DNA from: Phanerochaete sordida | Taxonomy: Eukaryota > Basidiomycota > Agaricomycetes > Polyporales > Phanerochaetaceae | Assembly (NCBI GenBank): GCA_019973155.2 | Contig: BPQB01000011.1 | Location: forward strand, 62,001 to 126,000 | Reading direction: 5' to 3' | Length of the DNA stretch: 64,000 bases | Part shown: in pieces, positions 22,640 through 33,586 of the stretch | How positions within the stretch are numbered: the stretch's first letter is position 1 | How the letters are laid out: the number at the start of each line of letters is the position of its first letter | Notes under the pieces: model-generated | The model's database searches: none | Seen by the model: only the letters and a program-made list of their open reading frames with translations | What the model was told of the DNA's origin: nothing | Translations under genes and position numbers: made by a program

Positions 22640-23523
22640 TAACGATCAGAATGTATGTCGTAGACACGCCTCGACGGTGTGTAGCGTCGTGCAAAGCCAT
22701 GTTGTACTCCAGAACGCAAGTTGTGACTGCAAGCGATGCTTTGCAGGGGTGCGACCAGCGGTCCAAAATGTCCGTATATCAAGAGCGACAGAGGCCATCA
22801 CGCAACCCAAGGGCCTGACAATTGGGAAATTGAGTGCATTGAGGGGTCTACATGTCTATACGAGCGACGAGCCGACCCCCTCGCCCCCGGAACCTGTAGC
22901 CGCAGCGGTAGAGCAAATCCCGCTGATGCTCGCACCGACATTCGTGCCCCTGCCCGGCGCGATATCGTGTTCGGCAGCACCAGCTCCGTCCCTAATCTCC
23001 ACGCCCAGCGGGCTCGGCTTGACCACTGACCACTGTTGCACCAGACCCTTCGCCGACGCTGGACTCGTCAGGACAGTCAGCGTCATCTGAGGGATAGATT
23101 CAGCATGACTGCGCGAAACAAAAGAGCAATCACGTACGACGGTGCTCCAACTTGCGCTGGGCATTGGAATCTGACGCCGAGGAATTCATGTATGCGTTCG
23201 GGGGAAGCTCGCTCGTCGCATAGTTGGTCCTAGCTAGAAGGTCCACGTCAAATTGAGCATAGAAGAAGTCGTCACTGGAACCTACTGTACGTCGGAGGAG
23301 GGCGAGCATTGCCCCTGCTTCCGGTGGTAGATGTATTCATGTTGCTTTGGAGGGTACTGAGGGTATCTTCTCGTCAAGGAGGTAACGGGCGGACTCCCAG
23401 CAGCGACCCCAGCTGATATAAGCCTGTCTGAGCAACGTGCCTCATGATGCAACTGTGGCATACCTTGGAGTACAATCATCTCTATCTCACCTCGCTCCGA
23501 GAAACCGGACGGTTCCGCGAAGG
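22640..23523. other. Intergenic, no gene seen
   Basis: Space between the convergent 3' ends of the A-T-R gene (plus) and the IMPACT-family gene (minus). It should hold both terminators. No supported frame. Confidence 0.5.
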
Positions 23524-24246
23524 TTACTTCCAGCCGTTCTCAGACGCAGCGCCCAATGCCTCCTTCGCGACTGACGAGATGCACTTCCAACGGTCGCTCC
23601 CGAGCTTCACACCTCCGTACCAGCGGTAAACGACGAGGACGACACTGCGGCCCTTGCAGTCGGAAGAGAGCTCAAGTAGGCGTTCGAGCCTTTCGCCTGC
23701 ACCGGACTCCCCGCCAGAGACGGATCCCGAGATGACACGGCCGCCAGGAGCGACGGCTGTAGGTACGTCGCGCGTCGTAGCTCCGCGCTTTGGCCGTGTG
23801 CGTGTGTGCAGAGGAGCGGATTCGGGATTGGGCGGTATAACGCGCCATGCATACATGCAATGTGTAGCGCGTTTTACGCGTGGGTTGATACGTTCCAGTT
23901 CTTCGAACAGAGCGGTCAACCTTCGCGTAACTTCTGCTGCGCTGGTCACCATCGGTGCTGAGGTCGAATTAGGGCATGATTTCACAGGGTTATCGGCAAG
24001 CCCAAGGAGGCTGAGAGGTGAAAGAGTGGAGACATAAGCTTCGAAAGTCGACTTGTGGAGCGTGTGTCGGGACGAGGAGTAGGTAGTGTTAGACCATGCT
24101 GAAGCATCACCGCCACTGCTGCTTGCAGCAAACTGACGGTTCAGAATGGAAGCGGTAGGAGGCAGTGAAGCAGGTTTTATAACGCGTGACTGTCGATATA
24201 TGTCGAGAGAAATCGCCCTTGTGAGACGAGAGGGTACAAGGAGCAT
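23524..24246 (-). CDS. IMPACT/YIH1-family domain protein
   Basis: A single exon of 240 residues. Characteristic blocks run in order: KSTFEAYVS, then RATHCMYAWR, then GGESGAGERLERLLELS, then VVLVVYRWYGGVKLGSDRWK. These match the Impact_N fold shared by yeast Yih1, mammalian IMPACT and bacterial YigZ. Full-length Yih1 has an N-terminal RWD domain that competes for Gcn1 in amino-acid-starvation signalling. Here the first 65 residues are Ser/Arg-rich and show no RWD features, so the protein looks like the stand-alone, YigZ-like form. The usual DDGEP motif is altered to SGGES. The N-terminal stretch could include a mitochondrial targeting peptide (basic, Ser-rich, no acidic residues at the very start), but this is weak. 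Confidence 0.85.
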   Translation of the reverse strand: MLLVPSRLTRAISLDIYRQSRVIKPASLPPTASILNRQFAASSSGGDASAWSNTTYSSSRHTLHKSTFEAYVSTLSPLSLLGLADNPVKSCPNSTSAPMVTSAAEVTRRLTALFEELERINPRVKRATHCMYAWRVIPPNPESAPLHTRTRPKRGATTRDVPTAVAPGGRVISGSVSGGESGAGERLERLLELSSDCKGRSVVLVVYRWYGGVKLGSDRWKCISSVAKEALGAASENGWK

Positions 24247-24328
24247 TGCTGGAGCACGAAAACCTTCGGTAACTTTAAGGCTGGCGGGAAAGTCAAGACA
24301 GCCGGGATTGATTTCAGAATTTAAGTAA

Positions 24329-24399
24329 GCATTAATGGGGTAGTGGTAACCTGGGTCGTTGCCATCGACCCGCCGGGGGTTCGATTCCCCCTTAATGCA
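24329..24399 (+). tRNA. tRNA-Gly (anticodon GCC)
   Basis: The 71-nt sequence folds as a cloverleaf. The acceptor stem GCATTAA pairs with TTAATGC. The D arm contains GGTAGTGGTAACC, the anticodon loop is TTGCCAT (anticodon GCC), and the T arm is GGGGG-TTCGATT-CCCCC. The discriminator base is A. No intron. The B-box sequence GGTTCGATTCC is present. A TTTT tract at 24405-24408 can serve as the RNA polymerase III terminator. Confidence 0.95.
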
Positions 24400-24404
24400 C
24401 TTAC

Positions 24405-24408
24405 TTTT
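24405..24408 (+). terminator. Pol III terminator of tRNA-Gly
   Basis: Run of four T residues starting six bases after the tRNA 3' end; this is the minimal RNA polymerase III termination signal. Confidence 0.6.
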
Positions 24409-25373
24409 GCATCACAAATATTTTGTCCTGGACCGATCATCTTTTTCCCTTCTGAGTCTCGAGTCTCGACACTCGAGAGGCGGCCCTGAGGCCTGGACTC
24501 TCTATCCCAAAGGTATAATCATAGACCGCTCATTCTGCATCCCTACATAGTATAAATACTCATTATCGCTCCTAGGACACTCAAAATTTACATACAATCT
24601 GTCGACCAGCGACAAGATACAACTACCGCTCTCCAGGCCGAAGATAGATACTCTAACTACCAGTATCTAAGGTTCAAATGCAACAGCAGTACCACATTCT
24701 GCTTAACCAACGCGCCTGGCTGGAGACGCAGCGACAGGAGATGGCGTAGCTGACCTGGAACCGCGCCCCCTGAGTTGGGTCAGTCTGGGCAAAGACGGAC
24801 GGTTCGGCCGCGTGCTACCCGCGCCAGCAATCGTAGACTGGGCGCAAGGGAAATGCGTGTGACCCATTTGGACCTCTACAGGCGAGCACGGCGGCCATTC
24901 TGCAATGTCGACCGAGGAAGCGGGCGTCGCAGTGCGAGGAGGCGTTACCCCGCCGAACGACGGGGGGCTCTGCATCTCCGTCGGTGCCACGCAGACCTTT
25001 GTCGGTACCGCCCGCCTTCCCAGCGACGCGATATGCGATATCGATGGCGGAACAGGAGTATGGGGGACATGGGAAACTGATCGTCGTGCCAAAGGAGGTG
25101 TAGCCTTCGGCCGTCGCTGCGCAAGATCCAGCTTCGAGATGGGGACTTGGAAGGTAATGTGCATGCTCTGCGGGTTTTCTGTCAGATGATGGCAGGCAGC
25201 AGTTGATTTGTCACTTGCGGCGTACTGACATTAGGGTTTCCCGACGGCGTTCTGCCCATCGCGACAACTAAATTATCCGCCTGCACCCGGGCCTTTTGCG
25301 TGGGGCTGCTCTCGGAGGGCCTGAAATGAAGGTGAGACTGGGCTTGCTGTCAGCACAACGCTATGCTGAAGGC
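24409..25373. other. Intergenic with one doubtful open frame
   Basis: A plus-strand frame from 24905 to 25189 (MSTEEAGVAVRGGVTPPNDG and onward), possibly joined to LPAPAIVDWAQGKC just upstream by a short intron, looks protein-like. It has no family signature and no clear start or end. I cannot support it as a gene. Confidence 0.3.
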
Positions 25374-25874
25374 TCACAAGAGATTATGTAGTCCCATGAT
25401 GACACATGCAAGGCCTAGCTGGTCCTGCACAGATTTGCGCAAGCTCTCCGCCTCCCTTCGGTGATACACTGTCCACGCCACAGGGTCTACCACCTGCCGC
25501 CACATGCGAGTCGTCCTATCGTGCTTGAGGCGAGTCTTCGGAGGGTAGCGAGTCGTCAGTTGCAAGAGGAACTGTCGGATGGCAGTTGCGCAAGTGTCTA
25601 GATGACCTCGGAGAGCGGTGACGACGTCGGGTGGGAGCGACGCAGCTGAGTGCGCAGTGAGCTGCTTGTCCGCCAACTCAAGGATCCTCTTCACATCCTC
25701 GAGATAGATAAGGGTATCTTCCTTCTCCTTGTGTGCGCGGTAACATCTACTGACAAAATCGTAAGTGTAGACTATCAATCCAACGAGCGACGCGAAGTCT
25801 CCGAAACTCCCAAATGTAGGTGCAAAAGAGACAGACGAGGAAGAGATAATGTGTGGTAATGTTGGGCCGGCCAT
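25374..25874 (-). CDS. Small helical protein, possibly a fungal STAND-type N-terminal domain
   Basis: A single exon, 166 residues from the ATG at 25874 (MAGPTLPHIISSS). The open frame continues upstream to 26021. I prefer the shorter start because a TATATAAAG element lies just upstream on the minus strand (about 25917-25925), though the spacing is tight. The segment SFGDFASLVGLIVYTYDFVS, then a stretch rich in heptad-like Leu/Ile (VKRILELADKQL), suggests an all-helical bundle. It resembles the N-terminal domains found on fungal NLR-like (STAND) proteins, but no NACHT or NB-ARC domain follows. It could be a solo domain, a truncated gene or an unrelated orphan. Confidence 0.45.
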   Translation of the reverse strand: MAGPTLPHIISSSSVSFAPTFGSFGDFASLVGLIVYTYDFVSRCYRAHKEKEDTLIYLEDVKRILELADKQLTAHSAASLPPDVVTALRGHLDTCATAIRQFLLQLTTRYPPKTRLKHDRTTRMWRQVVDPVAWTVYHRREAESLRKSVQDQLGLACVIMGLHNLL

Positions 25875-25916
25875 TGGTGTGAAGCATTGTCTTGGGGCGA
25901 TGAGGGCGTCGGCTAA

Positions 25917-25925
25917 CTTTATATA
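25917..25925 (-). promoter_or_regulatory. TATA box upstream of the 25874 gene
   Basis: On the minus strand this reads TATATAAAG, about 43 bases before the preferred ATG. Its position is the main reason for rejecting the longer upstream start. Confidence 0.4.
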
Positions 25926-26707
25926 CGGGAAGACCGCTCCGAGGTCTGCAGATTGGCTGGGAACAACGTAAGCGTGTCTCTCGCATGTCATGGTTTCAAA
26001 CCTTACCATCAGCCCCCTCATTGCATCTCGACTTCTTTTCTCCTCCAGGGCAATGCTTTACGAGAGGCCTGACCCTAAAGCCATGATTCATGCCTGGTCA
26101 GCTCAAGGACGCCTCGCTGACCATGAGCAATTTCCCGTGTGAATATATAGAAGATGCCCGCCAAATCGTAAATATTCGCGAGAGTGACTCAACAGCCATA
26201 AGTATACTGCTTCAAGATAGCAACTTCCGCCTCAAGTAATCAAAAGCTAAGTACTTCTCCGTCTGTCCAGGCGATAATATTGCCCACTGCCCCGCCGCGA
26301 GGCGAATGCGCAGTCTCAGAGGGCGTGGCATGGATCGCCTCCAGTCCAGTACGGTATCTTCATCCGGTTTCCGCTACCGGTTCCCGCGGAGCGCAAGCGC
26401 CACTAGAGAAATCGTGGCGACGGCGCGGCGGGAAGGCGCGACATCTGAGGGCTGTGACAGCGCAGCACCACTTACACGAGTCGTCCCCTTGGCCCACTCC
26501 CCAGCTCTACGGGGAAGATGGGCAATAGAGACGATATGCGGAGCAAGCTGCACCGGCCAGCGTCTGACTTATCGCAAACAGTGCTGGGATTCCGTGGACA
26601 AGTCCTGCAGATGTCGCCCCACGTGTTTCTGGGTCCTTGGAGGACAGCGAGACAGCAGAAAATCTAAGTTCCAGAAGAATATATAGTGTACAGCATGATA
26701 ACCCGAA
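25926..26707. other. Intergenic, no gene seen
   Basis: Contains the upstream region of the small helical protein gene and the 3' flank of the Dal5-type transporter. No supported reading frame. Confidence 0.45.
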
Positions 26708-28964
26708 TCAGTGAGCGAAGCGGAAGTCAAGGCGGCGGTTGCCCATGTCCTTCGTCGTCGCGAGGTAGTCCGCCTGCTGCTCGGGGGTCATCGCGTTCCA
26801 GATGCGGTCGCGCTGCTTGTTGCGCCAGATGTAGTACAGCTTCGTGCCAGGGTAGAGGATGAAGAGGTTGACGCAGCTGATCGTGATGAGCACGCGGTTG
26901 CCACGCTGGTACCGCGGCGCGTCGTCCTTGCGGTAAATATTCGCAGAGACGACGGCGCTCAGCTGCACGAACATGTTGTACATCGACGCGTTCACCGTGC
27001 GGCTCGCGACTGCGCCGGAGTTGCGCGAGCACCAGCCGACCTGAATCGGGTGTGTGTACGGGTAGGATAGCAGCGCCGTCGCGAGACCCTATGCAGATGA
27101 ATGCATGTCAGATACGGCCGTCGGGTGAAGAGAAGAAAAATGCGCACGTAATAGATCCACTGATTGGGGTGCTCCGGGAGACAGTAGATGGCGATGAGGA
27201 ATGGCAGCGCCCAGATATCCTCGAGCATCGAGACGACCGCTCTATCGTTGACTGCCTCGGAGAGGATGGTGACGAGCCACATGGTGATGAATCCCAGCAC
27301 CGTTGACGGGATCGTCAACAGGTTGGTCTCGAAGGTGCCGAAGCTGCATTTTAGCCGAAAGTCAGGCAAAGGTTTACTTCTATTCGGAGTGAAATACCTA
27401 CCCAAGATTCCTGAGCGACAGTGTCAGGTAGGAGCCCGGCGGACTGATGGGGATGCCGAACATCAGGCCTCTAATGCAATCATATCAGCGTCCGCACTGC
27501 ACGATGTCGGGGAACGAGCTACATACAGAACATAGAGTGGCCAGAGGTCGTAGTCGCAGATCGCCGTCCAGAGCCGCTTGAATGTGAGGCCCTCGCGGTT
27601 GTGCATGTCGCCCTTGGTCGGGTCGTCGCGCAGGACGCGTGACACAATGATCGTCTCCTCGCGTTCGGTGAACCAGCCGTTCGACCGGAACCACTTCTTC
27701 GTCTGCGTCGGCGACGGGGGCATCATGAAGAACGTCGCGAGCCCAATCGCGAGCGTGATTACGCCCCTACAACCGTATTGTTAGCGGAGAGTACGTGGTA
27801 GCGCAAACAGGACGTACTCGAAGAGGAAGAGCCAGCGCCAGCCGGCCTTACCCATATAGCCGCGCAGATGCAGGACGCCATAGGCAATGAAGCTCGCGAT
27901 AATGCTACAAACGTTTGAGGACATCCAGAAGAGCGCGAGGCGAAGCGGTAGCTCGGTCTTGGTGTAGAAGTCTTTAGAAACGTCAGCGTGCGATCGTGGT
28001 ACTCGTATGACAACACGTACAGGACAAGTACAGAATCAAGTCGGGAATGAACCCGCCCTGGATGAAGCCGAGGAGAGCGCGGCACACCAGGAAGCTCGAA
28101 CGGCCCGAGAGCCAGAACTGGCAGAGAGTGACGATGGCTGACGCAGAGTCAATTGATATCGCAACCGGCATTCAACGTCATGCACGTACACCACATGCAC
28201 ATCTGCGTGGGAATCCAGCGATCCGGACCGACCTACATGTCGACAGCGTCAGCAGCGTGGTGGAGATCACAGTAGCGCAGACGTACCTTCTTGCTGACCA
28301 GCTGACTAGGAACTTCAGCGAACAGAAAGGCGAGGCGGAACACAGTGTTTCCCAGATTGTAGTCGTCGGTCGTCATGTGCAAGTCTGGAAGGAAGTTATC
28401 CGTGTTCGCCTGGCTCAAGTTGCCCCGGTCGATGTTCAGCTAGGGATTCGCTGTCAGCATGGAGCCATTGCTCAAACTGCGTAGCGACTCACAGCGGAGA
28501 AGCTGATAGCTGCCCATAGCATGACCCGCCAGTCGATTTTCCTGACGATTGCCTGCGGCGTGAATCTGGTCAGATCGTAGTTGGACGAGACCGAGTTGTG
28601 CACATACCCTCTCCTCGCGGAACGTCCAGCGAGCATCCGGATCGAAGCGGTGCAGATTCTCGTATTTTTCTGAGGGCCAGTAGTGCTTCGCGATGAGGGG
28701 GTTGTCGTAAACGCTGCGCCTAGTCGCGCAAGCGTCCAGGTCGTCGGGCTGCGTCTTCTTCCGCCGGAAGAGGACGTCGGTGAACCGCGGCTTCTCGTCG
28801 AGTGGTGGCAGAAGCTCAGAGGTGGAGATCTGGCTGATGGCGTCCTGCTTGTCGATGAGCTCGCTCGCGCTGTCCTTCTGATCAACGGACGACGCGCTCG
28901 AGTGTGTCCCGCCGGTGGCGTGCTTGGCGTCGATGGGCAGCTCCGTGAGGGATTCCGCAGCCAT
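26708..28964 (-). CDS. MFS anion:cation symporter (Dal5/pantothenate-permease type)
   Basis: Ten exons: 28964-28608, 28552-28493, 28439-28287, 28232-28190, 28137-28021, 27971-27818, 27766-27527, 27470-27402, 27343-27148 and 27088-26708, giving 589 residues with all phases consistent. The N-terminal 110 residues are cytosolic and acidic. Family landmarks follow: [59 protein letters not shown] and [15 protein letters not shown]. After the central loop come [18 protein letters not shown] and the C-terminal half with [15 protein letters not shown] and YQRGNR. These are hallmarks of the fungal allantoate, nicotinate and pantothenate permease group, which co-transports organic anions with protons at the plasma membrane. 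The exact substrate is unknown. It looks intact, and its neighbours suggest no pathway. Confidence 0.93.
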
Positions 28965-31665
28965 GGCGATGACCGAAGACACTCGAGGACCGGGGGCGAT
29001 GAGATTTGGGCCAACACGATGGGCTTCCACTCCAGCACGGGCAGCAGGTGCGCCTTAATAACTATGTGGCGGCCCGCTGGGTCTCAGGTGTTCCTGATAC
29101 GCCATATTCAGTGATGCAGCGCACTGTAGTGCCAGTGTGAACGGCACAATGTCCCGCTCCTCGAGCGTGGAGATAAGCCAGTGAGGACGAGCCAGTGCAG
29201 TATTGCACCATTCACGGGCAGCGTTCGCAGCGCGGCGGGGTAAGCGCTGAAGACGCAGTACAGAAGCCGGATGGCGACACTCACGCAAGTGACCAGGAAT
29301 CGTGCCGAGACCAGGCTTGGATAGCAGCCGTGTGCGCAGGGGCTGCCAGACTTGGGATTGTCTTGTCGTAAGGATCCACATGGGTTGCTGCATCGCAGTG
29401 CCGCACCGCTCTGTCACGGTCAGGGCCATTGGAACACATCGCGCAATACATTTCGTCGATGCTGCAACACGCCACTCAGCAGCCGGACGCTCAGCTGGAC
29501 GGAGAATATTATATCCAGTTCTCCTGATTATGAGGCTTGGTACGCGCGAAGGACAGTGGTGAGCACGTAAACCTTGCCAGACATCCCAGGAACGGTCAAG
29601 GAAGCGGCGCACCTATTCCGCCAGCAGATTGGCTCGTCTGACGTCCACAGGCGCCTGTGTGAATCTTCGGGCTCATGGGTTACGGCCAGCCTATTGCATT
29701 GCGTATATTGCGGTCTTTGAAGCACGGCGGCTTTGTCAACGCCTAAGCTAGCGTGATTGCACCATATCCAGCTCCCGAATCTGGACACTGTGTCGGTAAG
29801 CAGTCTTAGCAGGGCAAAGGATGTGGCAGAACGCACCGCACGAGCGAGTATCGTCTCTATAGGAGCAATTAATACAGGTTCGGCCCTTACTACAAGGATT
29901 GTGGCGCGACGACAGTACCGTTATCGAATGCCAAGTAACACTGAGGAAGGCCCCTCATCTACCAAGTAGTACGGATAGTTTACTGTAACCCTGGCTCATC
30001 AGTCTACAATCGATGTCGCAAGCGTCCCACGTTCTGCAGAATGAGAGAGATAGAACAGAAGACGGGGGTAGTGGGTGGTTGGAGACCAGAACGAACTCCC
30101 ACTTTCCGTTATTCAACGCATGGGCGCCTATATGATAAGATAACGATCCTCTCTTCCTCAGATGGTAATGACGAGATAAGAGACGCAGGCGAAGTTGGCT
30201 CGGCCAAGGCTCGGCATGCCCGAGTCGCGCCTGCATTCCACTAACGCCCATCTGTCTGGCCCCTCCTTCGCCTTGCAATACCCTGGGCTCCGCCATGTAT
30301 TCCTGAGTGAGACTGTCACTGAAACGCAAATTAGCACACGATCCTTCAATGAAATGGATGAACTATCGCTTGGAGACCACTCTTTCGACTTGCTTTCGAC
30401 GAGTTCCGAACGACTTGAGCGAACTCGAATGCTCACGGACGGCTACTACGTAGACTGCCGCTACCTGGAGCAAGCAAGAAGCAACTGGGGGCTGGTTCAC
30501 CCTCTCGCTGATCTTGCGAGTGCGCGTGAGTCTACAGCTTACTTGAATAATCTTCTCGCGAAGTGACGTGAGGAGCCTTCAAGTTGCGCCTTAGAGCAAT
30601 AAGAACCTACCTTCCAGCACGTATTTGAGACACCGAAGACGTCGAAAGTGCTCCTATTCTTTGGGCATGGTAGGTCAGCTGACGCTCTGAGCCACGGCGA
30701 CTCTGCTATCTGAACGAGGCTATGCTCAACGAGCTGCCCTGTATGCTTCGTTTTGCCGATATCAGTGTCTTGGAGTGCTTACCCGCCTTCCTTTTTTGTA
30801 GCTTTTACCGATGAAGCACCTATTTTGTAGCTCACTAAGCATAATTACGGGCATAAAGAGCGTTAAAATAGGATCATCGCGGTTGGACGCTGTCTGAGCA
30901 CTTCCCCATGGTATGCAGGGTTTCGCCACGGCGCTCCCACAGCTAATCCAACGTTAGATGCTCAGTGATTATGCCGCAACCCATTCCTCATGTACTCGCA
31001 AGCGTGACGTCAATGATACTTCCTCGGGTCATCGAGTCAATCACGCTATCTTCCCAATTAAACAGACGGATTAACGCATCAGAATGGACAAGAAGGGCGC
31101 GGCAGGCATGCTGAAGCAACGCAAATCCTGGGACACGCTGATAGACGGACAGTGCTGACACTATGGCGCACGACGCGCCTCCGATTACTCAACGAGGAGT
31201 GTGACAGTCTCGACCACGCAGCGCTCACTGGAGCAGCCGCAGTCTCGATTAAAATGGCTCTCAAAGACATTATTCTGCAAATCTGACTCGATTTTGAGCG
31301 AGAAATCGCGGAAACACGGATAGACGAATCTCGAGATGGGATTGGTCGAGACCGGGGCTGGCGCTTGTGTTACCGTGGTGGCGCCTGGGGTTTGCCGGAC
31401 AAAAGTGCAGCTTCCATCTCGGGACTTCACAAGAATACTCCTTCAAAGCGACCGTCCCCACATCTTCCTGTCCCCGCCCGCCAAACGACGTCCGGAGCCC
31501 GAATATGCAAACAAGGTGCAGACAGCAGCCCCACCACGGTATACAGCCCCCTGCATGCCTCCCGCATCGCCCCGAAACCTACACAGTCGCGCCCCCAGCC
31601 TCGCCCCGACGCCCTGCCCACCTCCACGAACCCTTGACCCCAACCTTTCGCCCAGGATTCTGCAC
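28965..31665. other. 2.7-kb gene-poor stretch with one doubtful open frame
   Basis: No recognised gene. An uninterrupted plus-strand frame at 30195-30566 (123 residues, including RHVFLSETVTETQISTRS, later TDGYYVDCRYLEQARSNWG) has a soluble-protein look but no homology I can name. It is not called as a gene. The rest is featureless, with AT-rich segments around 30600-31060. Confidence 0.4.
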
Positions 31666-32691
31666 ATGTTTACCCCCGCGCCCCACGTTCTCGGCGCCGC
31701 ACACCACGACGCGGCGCACTTCGTCCCGCGCATCGACCTCAAGACGATCAGCGAGGGTGCGTGCTCGTCCTGCCAGCGTGCGCGCTCCAGCTGAGCCACT
31801 CACCCCAGCCGAGGCCCGCACGCTCATGAGCGTGGAGCTCAAGGCGCTCGGATACCGCCCGTCACCCGGTTCGCTCGCCGCGGAGGCGCAGGCAGAGGCC
31901 GCGAAGCACCCGCGGACCGCCGCGCAGGTCAGCGAGGAGGCGCTCCAAGAACGAGAGAGGCCAGATCGGCGTTGATCTGAGCGCAGTTGGAGATGGTGCG
32001 TCGTGTTGTCCTGCGCGAAGTGTCGTGTGTTGACCCTTGCTCCGCAGCCCAGGCGCGCAAGATTATGTCCGAAGAAAAGCCCTGGGGCACCGACTGCCCC
32101 CAGGCTCGCTGGCCTCCCAAGCGCAGTCCGCCTCTGCGAAGCACCCTAACTGTGCATCGCTAGCTGCTCCCAGCGCACAGATGCTCACGCGCGCCGCACT
32201 TGAAGGCGCGACCGCCCTCGAGTCCGTCGCAGCAGCCGAGATTGACCTCAACTTCATTGGCGAAGGTGCATCCCTTCCACTTTCCCCTGGGCCACCACGA
32301 CATTGACACGACCTCACAGTCGAGGCCCGCAAACTCATGTCTGAGAAACACAAAGCGCTCGGGCACCGCGTGAGCCAGTCGCCGACGTCCGAGCCCGAGC
32401 TGAACCTCGAGGCGCTGAGCGCGGACGAGGCGCGCGCGCTGCAGTCTGAGGAGCAGAAGGTGCTGGGTTACCGCCCGCCTGCGGCATCGCTCGCTGCGCA
32501 GGCGCAGAGCGTGGTCGACCGCCGCGCGGACGACGGGGTGCGTACCTCCAACACCACCCTGCATATGCATGCTGACGCGGCGACAGGTTCCGGCCGACGC
32601 GCAGACGGTCCAGTCTGAGGAGAGCCAAGTGCCCGAACAGCAGCCAGCGGTGGACGGCGGCGCGCGCACGTTTGGCGAGCTCGGCCTCTGA
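31666..32691 (+). pseudogene. SMP-repeat protein gene with apparent frame breaks
   Basis: Coding blocks carry four copies of a roughly 40-residue motif typical of SMP (seed-maturation-like) proteins in Agaricomycetes: LMSVELKALGYRPSPGSLAA (31809-31927), KALGHRLPPGSLASQAQS (32048-32250), LMSEKHKALGHR (32320-32390) and LQSEEQKVLGYRPPAASLAA (32420-32530). The C-terminus FGELGL ends at 32691. Exon 1 (31666-31756, RIDLKTISEG) and the later GT-AG introns are clean. Two joins fail. After exon 2 the frame runs into a stop at 31975, although IGVDLSAVGDG continues in another frame. Inside repeat 2 a 4-base shortening near 32075 changes frame. Either splicing is unusual, or the gene is decaying, or there are sequence errors. 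SMP proteins are hydrophilic and linked to desiccation or dormancy. Confidence 0.6.
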
Positions 32692-33586
32692 GCGATCTAT
32701 GTGACCATATTACACTATCCCCACGGGGACGACACCGCGGACTGCATGTAGAACAAGTGTACAATGCCCACGAGCGACCAACCGAGTACGCGTACAACGT
32801 GAACGTCGTGTCAGCAGTCCATGCAGCCGTGTGTGCGGTCCTGGAAGTTGGAGAAGGGCTGATAGGAGCGAGATAAGATAACAGCGCGCTCGGCCCAAAA
32901 TGGGAATGCAGAGATAAGTAAGCCAGGCCGGGCGCCGCACGCACTTGCACCCGACGGTCGCCATACATCACAGCCTGCAGCCGTTTATATGAAGACAGAT
33001 TGGGATGGACTGTCTCGTAGGCGCAGGATGAAACAGCGGCAAGTGGGTAGCTTTGCCTGGCTAGCTAGGAGGCATGCGCAGCCTGGGCCTAGCAGCACGA
33101 AGAGCTCGTCGAGGTGCGTTTCGACTTTTCAGCGGTGCTGAGCTGCTCTCATAGTATTCGTATGCGGTACTAGGCACACCCACGAACTGTTATATAGATT
33201 AATACTCCGGGTTAGCTAAGCCCGAGAGCGCGCAGTGAGGCCCTCTCGCCCGCAACTGACACTGCTCCAGGACCATATGATGCGCGTATAGGGGCGCGAG
33301 TCTTGACTGGCCTTGACAACCAGTGTCCTCGAACCCTGCACAGCTTGGACTGCGTGCAGGATCTGTCATGCGCTTGAGGCTCTCTGCCGCAGAGCGCGCG
33401 GCGCAGTTTCTCCTGCCGCGAAGACCTTTGCGTTCGCATGCCATCCGAGACTCACTGGTTGCTCAGCACCTGCGAGCGTAATGTGAGTCATCGCCATACC
33501 CATTGTCTTCGAACTTTGCATATAAAAGTCGGGATTCCACAAGGTATAACATACAAAAACCGTCTTCGAACAGAACTACTTGGAAA
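32692..33586. other. Intergenic, no gene seen
   Basis: Spacer between the SMP-repeat gene (plus) and the efflux pump (minus), which converge here. No supported frame; it should hold both 3' ends. Confidence 0.5.

Noticed and set aside
24905..25189. Protein-like plus-strand frame with a possible upstream exon
   Set aside because: No recognisable family, no defensible start or end; mentioned only in the intergenic entry.
30195..30566. 123-codon plus-strand open frame in a gene desert
   Set aside because: Coherent-looking but no homology or promoter evidence; could be chance.
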